This document shows positions 1 to 8,713 of a stretch of 64,000 bases of DNA, in pieces. Every line of letters begins with the position of its first letter. Position 1 is the stretch's first letter. A program made the translations under genes and the position numbers. The notes below the pieces were generated by a model. The model did not search any database, had not been told where the DNA came from, and was given only the letters and a program-made list of their open reading frames with translations. This DNA is from DASPPM01 sp052143835 (GTDB lineage Bacteria; Pseudomonadota; Alphaproteobacteria; JACZXZ01): contig JBKQRV010000187.1 in the NCBI GenBank assembly GCA_052143835.1, positions 9,107 to 73,106 of the forward strand. The letters run 5' to 3'.

Positions 1-78
1 GGAGGCGATGATCGCCGTAAGCATCTGCCGCCTGCCGATCGGCCAAGCCTCGCCGGAGCCTTTCGCGGTCGTCGTCAT
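1..78 (-). CDS. N-terminus of a transporter, probably MFS (partial)
   Basis: An ATG at 78-76 on the minus strand opens a frame that stays open to the left edge (26 residues). It is preceded by a purine-rich AAGGGGGG ribosome-binding stretch. The visible peptide begins MTTTAKGSGEAWP and continues with RRQMLTAIIAS, a basic stretch followed by the start of a hydrophobic segment. This resembles the cytoplasmic N-terminus of metabolite:H+ symporter-type MFS proteins, which is an inference from a very short fragment. It lies about 280 bases downstream of the UbiD gene on the same strand, so it could carry the substrate of that operon. Nothing beyond residue 26 can be seen. Confidence 0.4.
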   Translation of the reverse strand, partial: MTTTAKGSGEAWPIGRRQMLTAIIAS

Positions 79-157
79 GTCGTCCCCCCTTGCTGTTGTT
101 TCCCCAGCTTGCGCTGGTGCTACGGTTCCAACAGATGATTCCCAAACGCCAACGAGG

Positions 158-286
158 TCATTGCGAGCCGAAGGTGAAGCAATCCAGATCTCGCCGCGTG
201 ATCCTGGATTGCTTCGCCTGCCTCCGCCGAAGCGAAGCCGCTGCGGCTTCGCGCAGGCAGGTCGGCTTCGCCTCCTCGCAATGACG
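158..286. repeat. Palindromic intergenic repeat (CATTGCGAG family), copy 1
   Basis: The element begins TCATTGCGAG and ends CTCGCAATGACG, an inverted terminal match. Inside it carries GAAGCAATCC and the inverted GGATTGCTTCGCC, plus a long GC hairpin. A second copy with the same ends and the same internal GAAGCAATCCA lies at 23585-23688. It fills most of the gap between the UbiD gene and the transporter start. Related palindromes are common in intergenic DNA of alphaproteobacteria; their function is unknown. Confidence 0.7.
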
Positions 287-357
287 ATTTGCCGCTACAT
301 ACCGCGCGTTGCCTGCCTCGACTGAGCGAGCAACGCCCGATCTTGCGTAAGTTCGCA

Positions 358-1773
358 TTACGTCTCCCGCCGGGCGCGCCAGTTGCCGCCGGCGGCCGCG
401 TCGATGACCGCCGCAGGATCGACGGCCTCCTCGCCGGGGACATGGATACGCTTGAATTTCCCCGCCGGGGCCGCGAGCGGCACGGTCGCGTCGATCCCCA
501 TCTTCGCACCGACCCCGTTGCGTGAGGAGGGATCGAGCTTCGAGCCCTGGCTGTTGGCGACGACGACGAGGTCCTGGTCGGGCTGGGCGCGCGTGGCCAC
601 CGCCCATTCCACCTCGCGCGCATTATGGATGTCGACGTCCTCGTCGACCACGATCACGTGCTTCACGTCGTAGTGCCCCGCGAAGGCGCCCATGATCACG
701 TTCTTGGCCTCGCCCTCCTCGCGCTTCTTGAGCTTGACGTAGAGGACATAGCGCCCGACCCCGCCCATGGAGAGATGCACGTCCGTCACCCCCGGGAAGG
801 TGCGGCGGAGATGACCCAAGAGCGTCGCCTCGCGCGGGATGGCGCCGAGCAGGAGATGCTCGTTGGCGCCGCCGACGATGGTATGGAAGATGGCGTCGCG
901 CCTGTGGGTGACGCGATCGATCTTCGCCACGTGGCGCTCGGCGCGCTCGCCGTAATATTGCGGGAACTCGCCGAATGGCCCCTCGGGCGCGCGCTTTCCC
1001 GGCAGGATGCGGCCCTCCAGCACGATCTCCGCCGCCGCCGGCACGCGCACTTCATTGCTCAGGCATTTCACCACCTCGAGCGCTTCGCCGTGGAGCGCGC
1101 CGGCGATCTCGAGCTCGTCGTGATCGATCGGCACGATCGCCTGCGAGGCGAGGGCGGTGAGCGGGTCGACGCCGATGACGATGGCGATCTCGAGCGCCTC
1201 CCCTGCCTGCTCGGCCGCCTGGTAGAAGGCGAGCGTGTGGCGCGGCAGGAGGAGGACGCCGAGCTCGTCCGGCCCGCTCAGTTGGCAGCGGTGGATGGCG
1301 ACGTTCTGCGCGCCGGTGCGCGGGTTGCGCGAGATCATCAGGCCCGCGCTGATATAGGGGCCGCTGTCGAGCTCGTTGTGCGTCGGGATGGGCAGGAGGT
1401 GCGAGAGATCGACCTTCTCGTGCACCACCTCCTGCGCCGGTGCCGAGGAGACCTCGCGCCAAGGCAGCGGGTTGGCCGCGGCCTCGCTGAAGCGCGCGAG
1501 GATGGCGTCGGCTTTAACCCCCATGGCGTCGGCGATCCAGCCGCGCTCGCCGAGCAGGCCCGAGACGATCGGGATGGGATGGCCACCGGGGCGCGGGAAA
1601 AAGGTCGCCTTCTGCCCGTCGAGGCGCTTGGAGATGGCGGCGAGCTCGAAGCGCAGGCCGACGCCGGGGCGGATGATCGCCAGGCGGTCGTGCTCCGCCA
1701 GATGATCGAGCCAGCCGCGCAACGTGGTCACCGGTGCTGGGACGGGAGCGTTCTCGCGGGTGCGCTTCGCCAT
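358..1773 (-). CDS. UbiD-family (prenylated-FMN) decarboxylase
   Basis: This 471-residue protein belongs to the UbiD family of reversible aryl/acrylic acid (de)carboxylases, which use prenylated FMN and a metal. Visible family signatures are SGPYISAGL, the prFMN-site region NVAIHRCQL, and the acidic motif LEGRILPGK followed by PEGPFGEFPQYYG, which supplies the catalytic glutamates. IVVDEDVDIHN and EWAVATR follow near the C-terminus. The start is the ATG at 1773, preceded by GGAGAGGGG; the open frame extends further upstream, but only inside the next gene. It is the last gene of the molybdenum hydroxylase-ligase-hydratase operon, 19 bases after the hydratase. The substrate cannot be read from sequence. 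No ubiX (cofactor synthase) is in the window. Confidence 0.9.
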   Translation of the reverse strand: MAKRTRENAPVPAPVTTLRGWLDHLAEHDRLAIIRPGVGLRFELAAISKRLDGQKATFFPRPGGHPIPIVSGLLGERGWIADAMGVKADAILARFSEAAANPLPWREVSSAPAQEVVHEKVDLSHLLPIPTHNELDSGPYISAGLMISRNPRTGAQNVAIHRCQLSGPDELGVLLLPRHTLAFYQAAEQAGEALEIAIVIGVDPLTALASQAIVPIDHDELEIAGALHGEALEVVKCLSNEVRVPAAAEIVLEGRILPGKRAPEGPFGEFPQYYGERAERHVAKIDRVTHRRDAIFHTIVGGANEHLLLGAIPREATLLGHLRRTFPGVTDVHLSMGGVGRYVLYVKLKKREEGEAKNVIMGAFAGHYDVKHVIVVDEDVDIHNAREVEWAVATRAQPDQDLVVVANSQGSKLDPSSRNGVGAKMGIDATVPLAAPAGKFKRIHVPGEEAVDPAAVIDAAAGGNWRARRET

Positions 1774-1792
1774 TCCCCTCTCCTCTATCCTC

Positions 1793-2587
1793 TCACAAGC
1801 CGCGGAACTTGGGCGCGCGCTTCTCGTGGAAGGCGGCGACGCCCTCGCGGAAATCCTCCGAGGCGCGCAGGCGGCTGTAGCAATGGCCTTCGAGCTCGAT
1901 CGCGATCGCGAGCGAGGCATCCTCGGTGTCGTTGAGCAGCTTCTTCGCGGTGCGTTGGGCGAGCGGCGAGAAGCCGATGAGCTCTCTGACGAGTGCCTCG
2001 GTCGCCGCCTCCAGCTTGTCGTCGGCCACCACCTCGGTCGCGATCCCCCACTCATAGGCGAGCCTCGCCGGAATGCGCCTCGAGCGCATGACGATGTCCT
2101 TGGTGCGGGTGATGCCGACGATCTTCTGCAGCCGCGCCGCGCCGCCCGAGCCGGGGATCTGGCCGAGCTTCTGCTCCGGCAGCGCATATTGGCAGGTCTC
2201 GGAGACGAGGCGGAAATCGCAGGCGAGCGAGAGCTCGAAGCCGACGCCGAAGCAGAAGCCGCGATTGGCGGCGATCACGGGCTTGCTGCAGCGCGCGGGC
2301 GAGGCGACGTTCCAGGCGAGCTTGGAGACGTGCTCGGGCGTGGCCTCGATGAAGCCCTTGATGTAGCCGCCCGAGGAGAAGTGCTCGCCCGCCGCGCGCA
2401 ACACGATCACGCGCACGCGCGCGTCCCCGTCGAGCGCCTCGAAGGTGCTCCGGATCTGGTCGCGCTGCGGCATGGTGATCACGTTCAGCGGCGGCCGATC
2501 GAGGATGACGTCGGCCCGCTGCCGCTCGGGGTCGACCTCCACGCGGAAGCCGTCGAGATCGTCGCTACGCTTGTCCTTGTCGCTCAT
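1793..2587 (-). CDS. Enoyl-CoA hydratase/isomerase family protein
   Basis: A 264-residue crotonase-fold protein. The two glutamates that position water in enoyl-CoA hydratases are present, as E118 in GVGFELSLAC and E138 in LPEQKLGQIPG. The first oxyanion-hole segment reads SSGGYIKGF instead of the usual AGADIKE, so the conserved Asp position is Tyr and substrate handling may differ. Its start codon overlaps the ligase stop by 4 bases (ATGA), so the two are probably translationally coupled. In this operon it would act on a CoA thioester formed by the upstream ligase. Hydration, isomerisation or ring-opening chemistry are all possible, and the family alone does not decide. Confidence 0.85.
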   Translation of the reverse strand: MSDKDKRSDDLDGFRVEVDPERQRADVILDRPPLNVITMPQRDQIRSTFEALDGDARVRVIVLRAAGEHFSSGGYIKGFIEATPEHVSKLAWNVASPARCSKPVIAANRGFCFGVGFELSLACDFRLVSETCQYALPEQKLGQIPGSGGAARLQKIVGITRTKDIVMRSRRIPARLAYEWGIATEVVADDKLEAATEALVRELIGFSPLAQRTAKKLLNDTEDASLAIAIELEGHCYSRLRASEDFREGVAAFHEKRAPKFRGL

Positions 2588-4140
2588 CTTTTCGCTTCCT
2601 CCGCAGGGTGCTGTGCGGCATCGGCGAGCTGATACTCGCCCTCCACCAGCTTGCGCCGCAATAGCTTGCCGACCGGCGATTTCGGAATCTCGCGCACGAA
2701 CAGGATGCGGCGCGGGCGCTTGAAGTTGGCGAGCCCCGATTTGCGGCAGAATTCGTCGAGCTCGTCTGCCTCGAGCGGGGCCGCGCGCTTGACGAAGGCG
2801 GCGACCACCTGGCCCAGGCGCGCATCACGCAGCCCGACGACGGCCACTTCGGAAACCGCCGGATGCAAGGAGAGACAGCTCTCGATCTCGACGGGCGAGA
2901 CGTTCTCGCCGCCGGTGATGATCATGTCGTCGACGCGGCCGGTGACGAAGAGGTCGCCCGCGGCGTCGAAATAGCCGGTATCGCCGGTGAAGTACCAGCC
3001 GCCGCAGAGCGCCTTGGCATCGGCGTCGGGATGGCGCCAATAGCCCTCGAAGGCTTCGTCGCCGGCCAAAAGTGCGATGATCTCGCCCTCCTCGCCCGGG
3101 GCGGCCAAGTCACCCGGCGCCTTAGCCCCCAGTTTCACCACGCGGATCAACTGGTTCAAACCGGCGCGGCCGGCCGAGCCCGGCTTCGCCACCGCGTCCT
3201 GGTCGATCGTGCAGGTATAGACCTCGGAGCTGCCGTAGTGGTTGACGAAGAGATCGGGCTTGAAGGCGGCATCGAGCCTCTGCAGCAGCGCCGCCGTCAT
3301 CGGCGCGCCGGCGAAGCCGAGCTTGCGCACCGAGCCGATCTCCGCGGCGGCGAAATCCGCATGATGGATGAGGTCGTGGTAGAGGGTCGGCACCAGATAG
3401 AGGTTGGTGATGCGCTCCCGCGCGATGAGCGCAAGCGCCGCCTTCACCTCGAATCGCGGCAGGCAGACGAAGCTGCCGCCGACGAGCGACATGGCGAGCA
3501 GCGAGCGCACGCCCATCGTGTGGTAGAGCGGCATGACGCCCAAGGTGCGCTCGCCGCGGGCATAGAGATTCTGCGCCACGTGCGCCAAGGCCGCGGCGCG
3601 CTCGGCGCGGTGGCGGCGCGGCACGCCCTTCGGCCGCGAGGTGGTGCCCGAGGTATAGAGCATGAGCGACCACGCCTCGGCGCCGACGCGGGGGCTCGCC
3701 TCCGGCGCCTCGCTCGCCAGCATGGCCGCAAAGGCGGTCTCGCCCGCGCAGGCAGTGCCGAGGCTGATACGCGGGAGTGCTGCGGCCCTTTGCGACTGCG
3801 CCACCGCCGCGGCCGAGACCTCCTCATAGACGAGCGCGCGCGCCTCCGCGTTCTCGAGGCAAAAATCGACCTCCTCTGCTTTGACCCGCCAATTGAGCGG
3901 GGTCAGGATGATGCCGGCGAATTGGCAGGCCCAATGCAAGGTCGCCGCCTCCCAGCGGTTTTGAAGGATGCTGACGAGATGGTCGCCGACCTTGAGCCCC
4001 ATTGCATCGAGGGCGGCGATGAGCGCGGAGATCTTCTTGAGCCATGCCGCGTAGCTGAGCCGCAGCTCGCCGTCGACGATCGCGATGGCGTTGGGGTCGC
4101 GCGCCACGCTCGCAAGAAAGCTGGTGCCGAGATCAAGCAT
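2584..4140 (-). CDS. AMP-dependent acyl/aryl-CoA ligase
   Basis: This 518-residue adenylate-forming enzyme should activate a carboxylic acid to its CoA thioester with ATP. The phosphate-binding A-motif YTSGTTSRPKG is at residues 162-172. The hinge region GRVDDMIITGGENVSP is present, and the catalytic lysine lies in PKSPVGKLLRR near the C-terminus. Length is normal for the family. The start overlaps the 2Fe-2S subunit gene by 8 bases and the stop overlaps the hydratase start by 4. The substrate is not identifiable; the neighbouring hydroxylase and decarboxylase suggest an aromatic, heteroaromatic or alicyclic acid. Confidence 0.88.
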   Translation of the reverse strand: MLDLGTSFLASVARDPNAIAIVDGELRLSYAAWLKKISALIAALDAMGLKVGDHLVSILQNRWEAATLHWACQFAGIILTPLNWRVKAEEVDFCLENAEARALVYEEVSAAAVAQSQRAAALPRISLGTACAGETAFAAMLASEAPEASPRVGAEAWSLMLYTSGTTSRPKGVPRRHRAERAAALAHVAQNLYARGERTLGVMPLYHTMGVRSLLAMSLVGGSFVCLPRFEVKAALALIARERITNLYLVPTLYHDLIHHADFAAAEIGSVRKLGFAGAPMTAALLQRLDAAFKPDLFVNHYGSSEVYTCTIDQDAVAKPGSAGRAGLNQLIRVVKLGAKAPGDLAAPGEEGEIIALLAGDEAFEGYWRHPDADAKALCGGWYFTGDTGYFDAAGDLFVTGRVDDMIITGGENVSPVEIESCLSLHPAVSEVAVVGLRDARLGQVVAAFVKRAAPLEADELDEFCRKSGLANFKRPRRILFVREIPKSPVGKLLRRKLVEGEYQLADAAQHPAEEAKR

Positions 4141-4651
4141 CTGTCTTCTTCCCTGGCTTCTTCCCTAGGCGCTTCTGCGCGGCGAGCGCTGCCGCCATGA
4201 TGGAGACGTAGCCGGTGCAGCGGCAGAGATGACCGGAGAGTGTGGTGCGAATCTCCTCCTCCGTCGCCTCCGGCCGCTCGCGCAGCAAGGCGTTCAGCGA
4301 GACGAGGATGCCGGCCGTGCAGAAGCCGCATTGCAGGGCGAAATGCTCGCGGAAGCATTCCTGCAGCGGCGAGAGCCGGTCGGGTGCGGGGGCTAAGCCT
4401 TCGACCGTGCGGATATCCGCACCCTCGACCTGCACGGCGAGCGTCACGCAGGCGCGGCTCGGCCTGCCGTCGATTTCGACCGTGCAGGCGCCGCACAGGC
4501 CGTGCTCGCAGCCGACATGGGTGCCGGTCGAGCCGAGCACGTGGCGCAGGAAATCGCTCAGCAAGAGACGCGGCTCGGCCTCGCCCGAGACGGCAACTCC
4601 GTTGAGCGTGAAGCTCACAAGGTGGCGGCCAAGGGCGCTCAGGCGCGGCAT
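4133..4651 (-). CDS. 2Fe-2S subunit of molybdenum hydroxylase (CoxS-type)
   Basis: A 172-residue small subunit of the xanthine oxidase family that carries two [2Fe-2S] clusters and passes electrons between molybdenum and FAD subunits. The plant-ferredoxin-type cluster is bound by C48, C53, C56 and C68 (GCEHGLCGAC), and the second cluster by C108, C111, C143 and C145 (QCGFC, LCRCTG). All eight ligands are present. Length is typical. The gene overlaps the FAD subunit by 13 bases and the ligase by 8, so the genes are co-translated in a fixed order. Confidence 0.95.
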   Translation of the reverse strand: MPRLSALGRHLVSFTLNGVAVSGEAEPRLLLSDFLRHVLGSTGTHVGCEHGLCGACTVEIDGRPSRACVTLAVQVEGADIRTVEGLAPAPDRLSPLQECFREHFALQCGFCTAGILVSLNALLRERPEATEEEIRTTLSGHLCRCTGYVSIMAAALAAQKRLGKKPGKKTDA

Positions 4652-5466
4652 CGCGCGGCCTCCTCGAGCGTGGCGCGGCCGAGGCGACGCACCAGTTCCC
4701 GGCGATAGCGCGCGGTGGCGTGGAGATCGTCGCGGGCCTCCATGTCCCAGGCGAAGGCGTCGAGTGCCTCGTCGAGCTCCTTGGCATGCGGTTGGGGAAG
4801 CGCCCGCACCACGGGGCGATCGGCGACGCCGCCGACGGCGAGCCGCGCGCCCTCGCTCGAGACCACCGCGGCGCAGGCAATGATGGCGAAATCGCCATGG
4901 CGCCGGGCGACCTCGCGGAAGGCATAGCCGGTACCCGGCCGCACCTTGGGCAGCGAGACGGCCTCGATGAGCTCATCGTCGTTACGCGCCGTCGCCATCA
5001 TGCCGGTGAAGAATTCCCCGGCCGGCACGGCGCGGCTGCGACGGCGCGAGCGCAGGTGCACGGAGCCGCCGAGGGCGACCAGCACCAAAGGCAGCTCGGC
5101 ACTGGGATCGGCATGCGCGATCGAGCCGCAGACGGTGCCGCGGTTTCGCGTCTGCGGATGGCCGACCCAGGGGAGGGCGGCGGCGAGGAGCGGCTGGAGG
5201 CGTGCGAGGCGCGGCAGCGCCTCGACCTGCCATTGCCGCACGGCGGCACCGATGCGCAAGCTGCCGTTCTCCTCCTTGATCTCCCGCCATTCGGCGACGC
5301 CCATGATGTCGACCAGCACGCCTGGCCGCGCCAAGCGCATGTTCAGCATCGGCAGCAGGGACTGGCCGCCGGCGAGCACCCGTGCTGTAGCCCCCTCCTG
5401 GTGGAGCGTCTCGAGCGCCTCCTCGCGGCTCGCGGCGGACACGTAATCGAAGCGCGCGGGCTTCAT
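4639..5466 (-). CDS. FAD subunit of molybdenum hydroxylase (CoxM-type)
   Basis: A 275-residue medium subunit with the FAD-binding motifs AGGQSLLPMLNMRL near the N-terminus and TVCGSIAHADPSAE in the middle. It lacks the four-cysteine insert found in the HcrB-type protein encoded at 26.3-27.3 kb, so it is an ordinary CoxM-type subunit that passes electrons to an external acceptor. The ATG at 5466 is chosen because it forms an ATGA overlap with the stop of the large subunit; an in-frame ATG four codons upstream (5478) would also work. Confidence 0.92.
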   Translation of the reverse strand: MKPARFDYVSAASREEALETLHQEGATARVLAGGQSLLPMLNMRLARPGVLVDIMGVAEWREIKEENGSLRIGAAVRQWQVEALPRLARLQPLLAAALPWVGHPQTRNRGTVCGSIAHADPSAELPLVLVALGGSVHLRSRRRSRAVPAGEFFTGMMATARNDDELIEAVSLPKVRPGTGYAFREVARRHGDFAIIACAAVVSSEGARLAVGGVADRPVVRALPQPHAKELDEALDAFAWDMEARDDLHATARYRRELVRRLGRATLEEAARCRA

Positions 5467-8414
5467 CGGCCCCTCCACCAGCGGCAGAGGCGGGCCCAGA
5501 GGCCGCCTCGCGGCCGGCCGCCGGCATGGCGGGCCAAGGCGGCGAAGAATTGTCCGATGATGACGCGCGCAGCACCGTCGAGGAGACGGCCGCCGATGGA
5601 GGCGACCTTGCCGCCGATCGCCGCCTCGTAGCGATAGGCAATGACCGTGCGGCCCGGCATCTCCTCGCTCAGCCTCACCTGGCCGACGCCGCGGCCGAAG
5701 CCGAGCGCCCCCTCGACAATACCGGTCAAGGTCACGGAGCGCGGCGGCTCGAGCTCGGAAAGCGAGATTTCGGCGCGATAAAGGCCCTTCACCGGGCCGA
5801 TGCCGAGGGTGACCTCGGCCTTATACGCCGTGTCCGAGACCTTCTCGATCGCATGGGCGCCGGGGACGAGGGCGAGAAGTGCATTGGGGTCGAGCAGCGT
5901 GGCCCAGATTTTGGCCGCGGGGGCCGCGACACTCGCCTCGCCCTCGCCGAAGAGCCGGCGCTCGCCGGGGGCGGGTTCTCGCCGCGGGATGGCCGAGGCT
6001 TTCCGCGCGGGCTCGCGCTCCGGACCGTAAAGATGCTCCGCCAGGCGCGCCGGCAGGAGCGGCAGTGCCACATCGGCGACGCCGAGCGCATCGGCCACGG
6101 CATTGGCGATGCAGACGGGGGTCGACATGCAATTGCCCTCGCCCACGCCCTTGGCGCCGAGCGGCGTTAAGGGCGAGGGCGTCTCGTAATGGAGGACGAG
6201 GGGTGCCGGCACCTCCATCACCGTGGGGATCAGATAATCGGCGAGCGTGCCCGAGAGGAAGCTGCCGTCCGAGCCATAGACGTGCTCTTCCAGGAGGGCC
6301 GCACCCAAGGCTTGGGCGAAGCCGCCATTGACCTGGCCCGCGACCATGGCCGGATGCAGGATGCGGCCGCAATCATGCAGGCTGACATAGCGCTCGATCC
6401 TCACCTCGGCCGTGACCCGGTCGACCTCGACGGCGCATATGTCGAAGATGAAGCCGTGACAAAGCGAGCTGTTGATCTCGTCGGCCTCACTCGGTGCCGT
6501 CAGCTCGGGCGGCGTCCAGAACACGGTCTCGCGGATCGCGGCATCGCTCTCGGACGGGAGCGTCCCCGGCGCCCAATGGCTGACGGCGGCGAGCCGGGTG
6601 AAGGAGACCGCATTGTCGGGATTGGCGCGCGCGCGCACGCGCCCCTCGGCGAAGACGACTTCGGCCGCCGGCACGTTGAGCTGGGCCGCAGCGATGCGCG
6701 CCAGGCGCTCGCGCAGCCGCGTCGCGGCCAAGTGGGTGGCGCCGGCGACGGCGGGCGCGAAGCGGCTCGAGTAATTGCCCGACGCGATCGACCAGGCATC
6801 CTTGGCGGTGTCGACGTCGGTCACGACGCGGATGTCGTCGGGCCGCAGGCCGAGCGCGTCGGCCGCGACCTGCGACAGCACGGTGCGGTGGCCTTGGCCT
6901 TGCGGCACCGAGGCGACGTGGACGCTCACCGAGCCGAGCGGGTCGAGACTGACTGTAGCGGTCGCTTGCGCGCCGTTCTTGGGGCCGGCGCGGCGGCGTT
7001 CGGCGGCACTCAGGACCGTGGTGATATAGCCCATGTTGGATACGCTCGGCTCCACCACCGCGGCGTAGCCGATGCCGTAGAGCCGCCCTTCTGCCCGCGC
7101 CTCCTCGCGGCGCTGGAGGAGCTCCTCGATGCCGCCCTCGGCGAGCGCCTTGGCCATAGCCGCGGGATAATCGCCCGAATCGAGGAGCGCCCCGGTCGCG
7201 GTGCGGTAGGGAAAATCCTCGGGGCGTACGAGATTGCGGCGGATCACCGCGAGGGGGTCGAGATGGAGCTCGGCCGCGATGCGCTGCACCAGCCGCTCCA
7301 GCGGGAAATAGACCTGCGGCCCGCCGAAGCCGCGGTTGAGCCCGCTCGGCATCTTGTTGGTGAGCACGACGCGGTTCTTGATCGAGACATGGCGGATGTC
7401 GTAGGCGCCGGTCATGTTGCCGTGCATGCGGTAGAGCGTCGCCGGCTCGGGTGCCCTCAAATGCGCGCCGCAATCCTCGATCTGGTCCCAGGCGAGCGCC
7501 AGGATGCGGCCGTCGTCGGCGAAGGCGGCCTCGAGCCGCGTGAAGCGGTTGGTGGCAGAGGTCGAGGCCGCGAGATGCTCGAGCCGATCCTCGATCCATT
7601 TGACCGGCCGGCCGGCCACGCGCGCGGCGAGTGCGATCAGCACGATATAGGGGAAGACACCCTGCTTGACCCCGAAGCTGCCTCCCGAGTCGGGCGGCGT
7701 GCGCAACCGCAGGCGATTGCCAGGCACCTTGAGCGCGCGCGCGATGACCGCGTGAATGCTGAAGGGGCCCTGGAAATTGGCCGTCACGTCATAGGCGTCG
7801 AGGCCGGGGTCGTATTCCGCGATCACGCCATAGGTCTCGATCGGCGTGCAGGCGTTGCGCGGATAATTAACCTCGATCGCGAGCCGGCGCGGCGCCGCCC
7901 TGAAGGTGCGGTCCGGATCGCCGTAGCGGAAGGAGCGCTCGCTCGCGAGGTTGCCGCCGAGGCCCGGATGCAGCACCGGCGCCTCCGGCGCCAAGGCCGC
8001 GCGCGGATCGACGACCGCGGCGAGCGGCCGGTAGTGCGGCTCGATGAGATCGAGCGCGTCCTCCGCCACGTAGCGGTCGCGCGCCACCACCACCGCGACA
8101 GGCTCGCCGACATAGCGCACCCGGTCGGTGGCGATCGGCCAGCATTCGATCGGCGCCTTCACGCCGACGACGAGGCTGGCGCTTCTCGCCTGCACGTCAG
8201 CGCCGGTGAGCACGGCGGCGACGCCGGGCAAGGCCCGCGCGCGCGCCGTCTCGATGGTGGCGATCTCGGCATGGGCATGAGGCGAGCGCAGGATCGCGGC
8301 ATGGAGCGTGCCGGGCGGGACGCCGAGATCGTCGATGAAGCGGCCGCGCCCGCTCAAAAGCGCCGCGTCCTCCACGCGCGGAAGCGAGCGCCCGATCCAA
8401 GGTGCGCCCTCCAT
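5463..8414 (-). CDS. Molybdenum-cofactor hydroxylase large subunit fused to a CoxG-like (SRPBCC) domain
   Basis: This 983-residue protein has two parts. Residues 1 to about 790 are a xanthine dehydrogenase-type molybdopterin-binding large subunit, with a GRGRFIDDL start, PPDSGGSFGVKQG, NRGFGGPQVYFPLE, the cofactor-contacting PQGQGHRTVL, and the C-terminal GAKGVGEGNC carrying the active-site glutamate. From about residue 819 (LFGEGEASV onward) a 165-residue CoxG-type domain follows, with the pattern LVPGAHAIEKV. CoxG is normally a separate protein linked to membrane attachment or maturation of CO dehydrogenase. The CoxL active-site AYRCSFR motif is absent, so this is not a form I CO dehydrogenase. 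It is the first gene of the six-gene minus-strand operon. Substrate unknown. Confidence 0.9.
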   Translation of the reverse strand: MEGAPWIGRSLPRVEDAALLSGRGRFIDDLGVPPGTLHAAILRSPHAHAEIATIETARARALPGVAAVLTGADVQARSASLVVGVKAPIECWPIATDRVRYVGEPVAVVVARDRYVAEDALDLIEPHYRPLAAVVDPRAALAPEAPVLHPGLGGNLASERSFRYGDPDRTFRAAPRRLAIEVNYPRNACTPIETYGVIAEYDPGLDAYDVTANFQGPFSIHAVIARALKVPGNRLRLRTPPDSGGSFGVKQGVFPYIVLIALAARVAGRPVKWIEDRLEHLAASTSATNRFTRLEAAFADDGRILALAWDQIEDCGAHLRAPEPATLYRMHGNMTGAYDIRHVSIKNRVVLTNKMPSGLNRGFGGPQVYFPLERLVQRIAAELHLDPLAVIRRNLVRPEDFPYRTATGALLDSGDYPAAMAKALAEGGIEELLQRREEARAEGRLYGIGYAAVVEPSVSNMGYITTVLSAAERRRAGPKNGAQATATVSLDPLGSVSVHVASVPQGQGHRTVLSQVAADALGLRPDDIRVVTDVDTAKDAWSIASGNYSSRFAPAVAGATHLAATRLRERLARIAAAQLNVPAAEVVFAEGRVRARANPDNAVSFTRLAAVSHWAPGTLPSESDAAIRETVFWTPPELTAPSEADEINSSLCHGFIFDICAVEVDRVTAEVRIERYVSLHDCGRILHPAMVAGQVNGGFAQALGAALLEEHVYGSDGSFLSGTLADYLIPTVMEVPAPLVLHYETPSPLTPLGAKGVGEGNCMSTPVCIANAVADALGVADVALPLLPARLAEHLYGPEREPARKASAIPRREPAPGERRLFGEGEASVAAPAAKIWATLLDPNALLALVPGAHAIEKVSDTAYKAEVTLGIGPVKGLYRAEISLSELEPPRSVTLTGIVEGALGFGRGVGQVRLSEEMPGRTVIAYRYEAAIGGKVASIGGRLLDGAARVIIGQFFAALARHAGGRPRGGLWARLCRWWRGR

Positions 8415-8713
8415 GCGCTCAGCCCGCCGCGCCGGAGCCGCGCGCGCTCAGGCGCGCGATGGTGCGCGCCCGGCTCGGGTCATGGCCTTGGACATCGCGC
8501 ATCTCGCGCTTTCCGCAGCGGTTCGGGCAAGCTGCCGAGATCATGCCGAAGCGTCCCGCTCCCTCGTTTTGCACGGCCGCCGGTCCGGGCCGGCGCTCAA
8601 GACGCCAGTCTAGCAAAAGCCTAGGGCGAAGATAGGCCAAGCGATGCGGGCTGCCTTACCTTAGCGTCTCATTTTGCCGCCTGGTGCCTAGGCGGGGCCG
8701 GCACCGACCGCCC
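8415..8713 (-). other. Intergenic region upstream of the molybdenum hydroxylase operon
   Basis: About 300 bases separate the large-subunit start from the end of the di-haem protein gene. I see no convincing gene. The stretch next to the start codon has a GC-only inverted repeat (GCGCGCGCT with AGGCGCGC). Further upstream, 8590-8690 is relatively AT-rich, contains TTTGCTAGACT on the minus strand, and probably holds the operon promoter. I could not place a -35/-10 pair with standard spacing. Confidence 0.4.

Noticed and set aside
4639..8414. CO dehydrogenase (CoxSML) as the identity of the first molybdenum enzyme
   Set aside because: The large subunit lacks the AYRCSFR active-site loop of form I CO dehydrogenase and the operon carries CoA ligase and UbiD rather than other cox genes; only the family-level call is kept.
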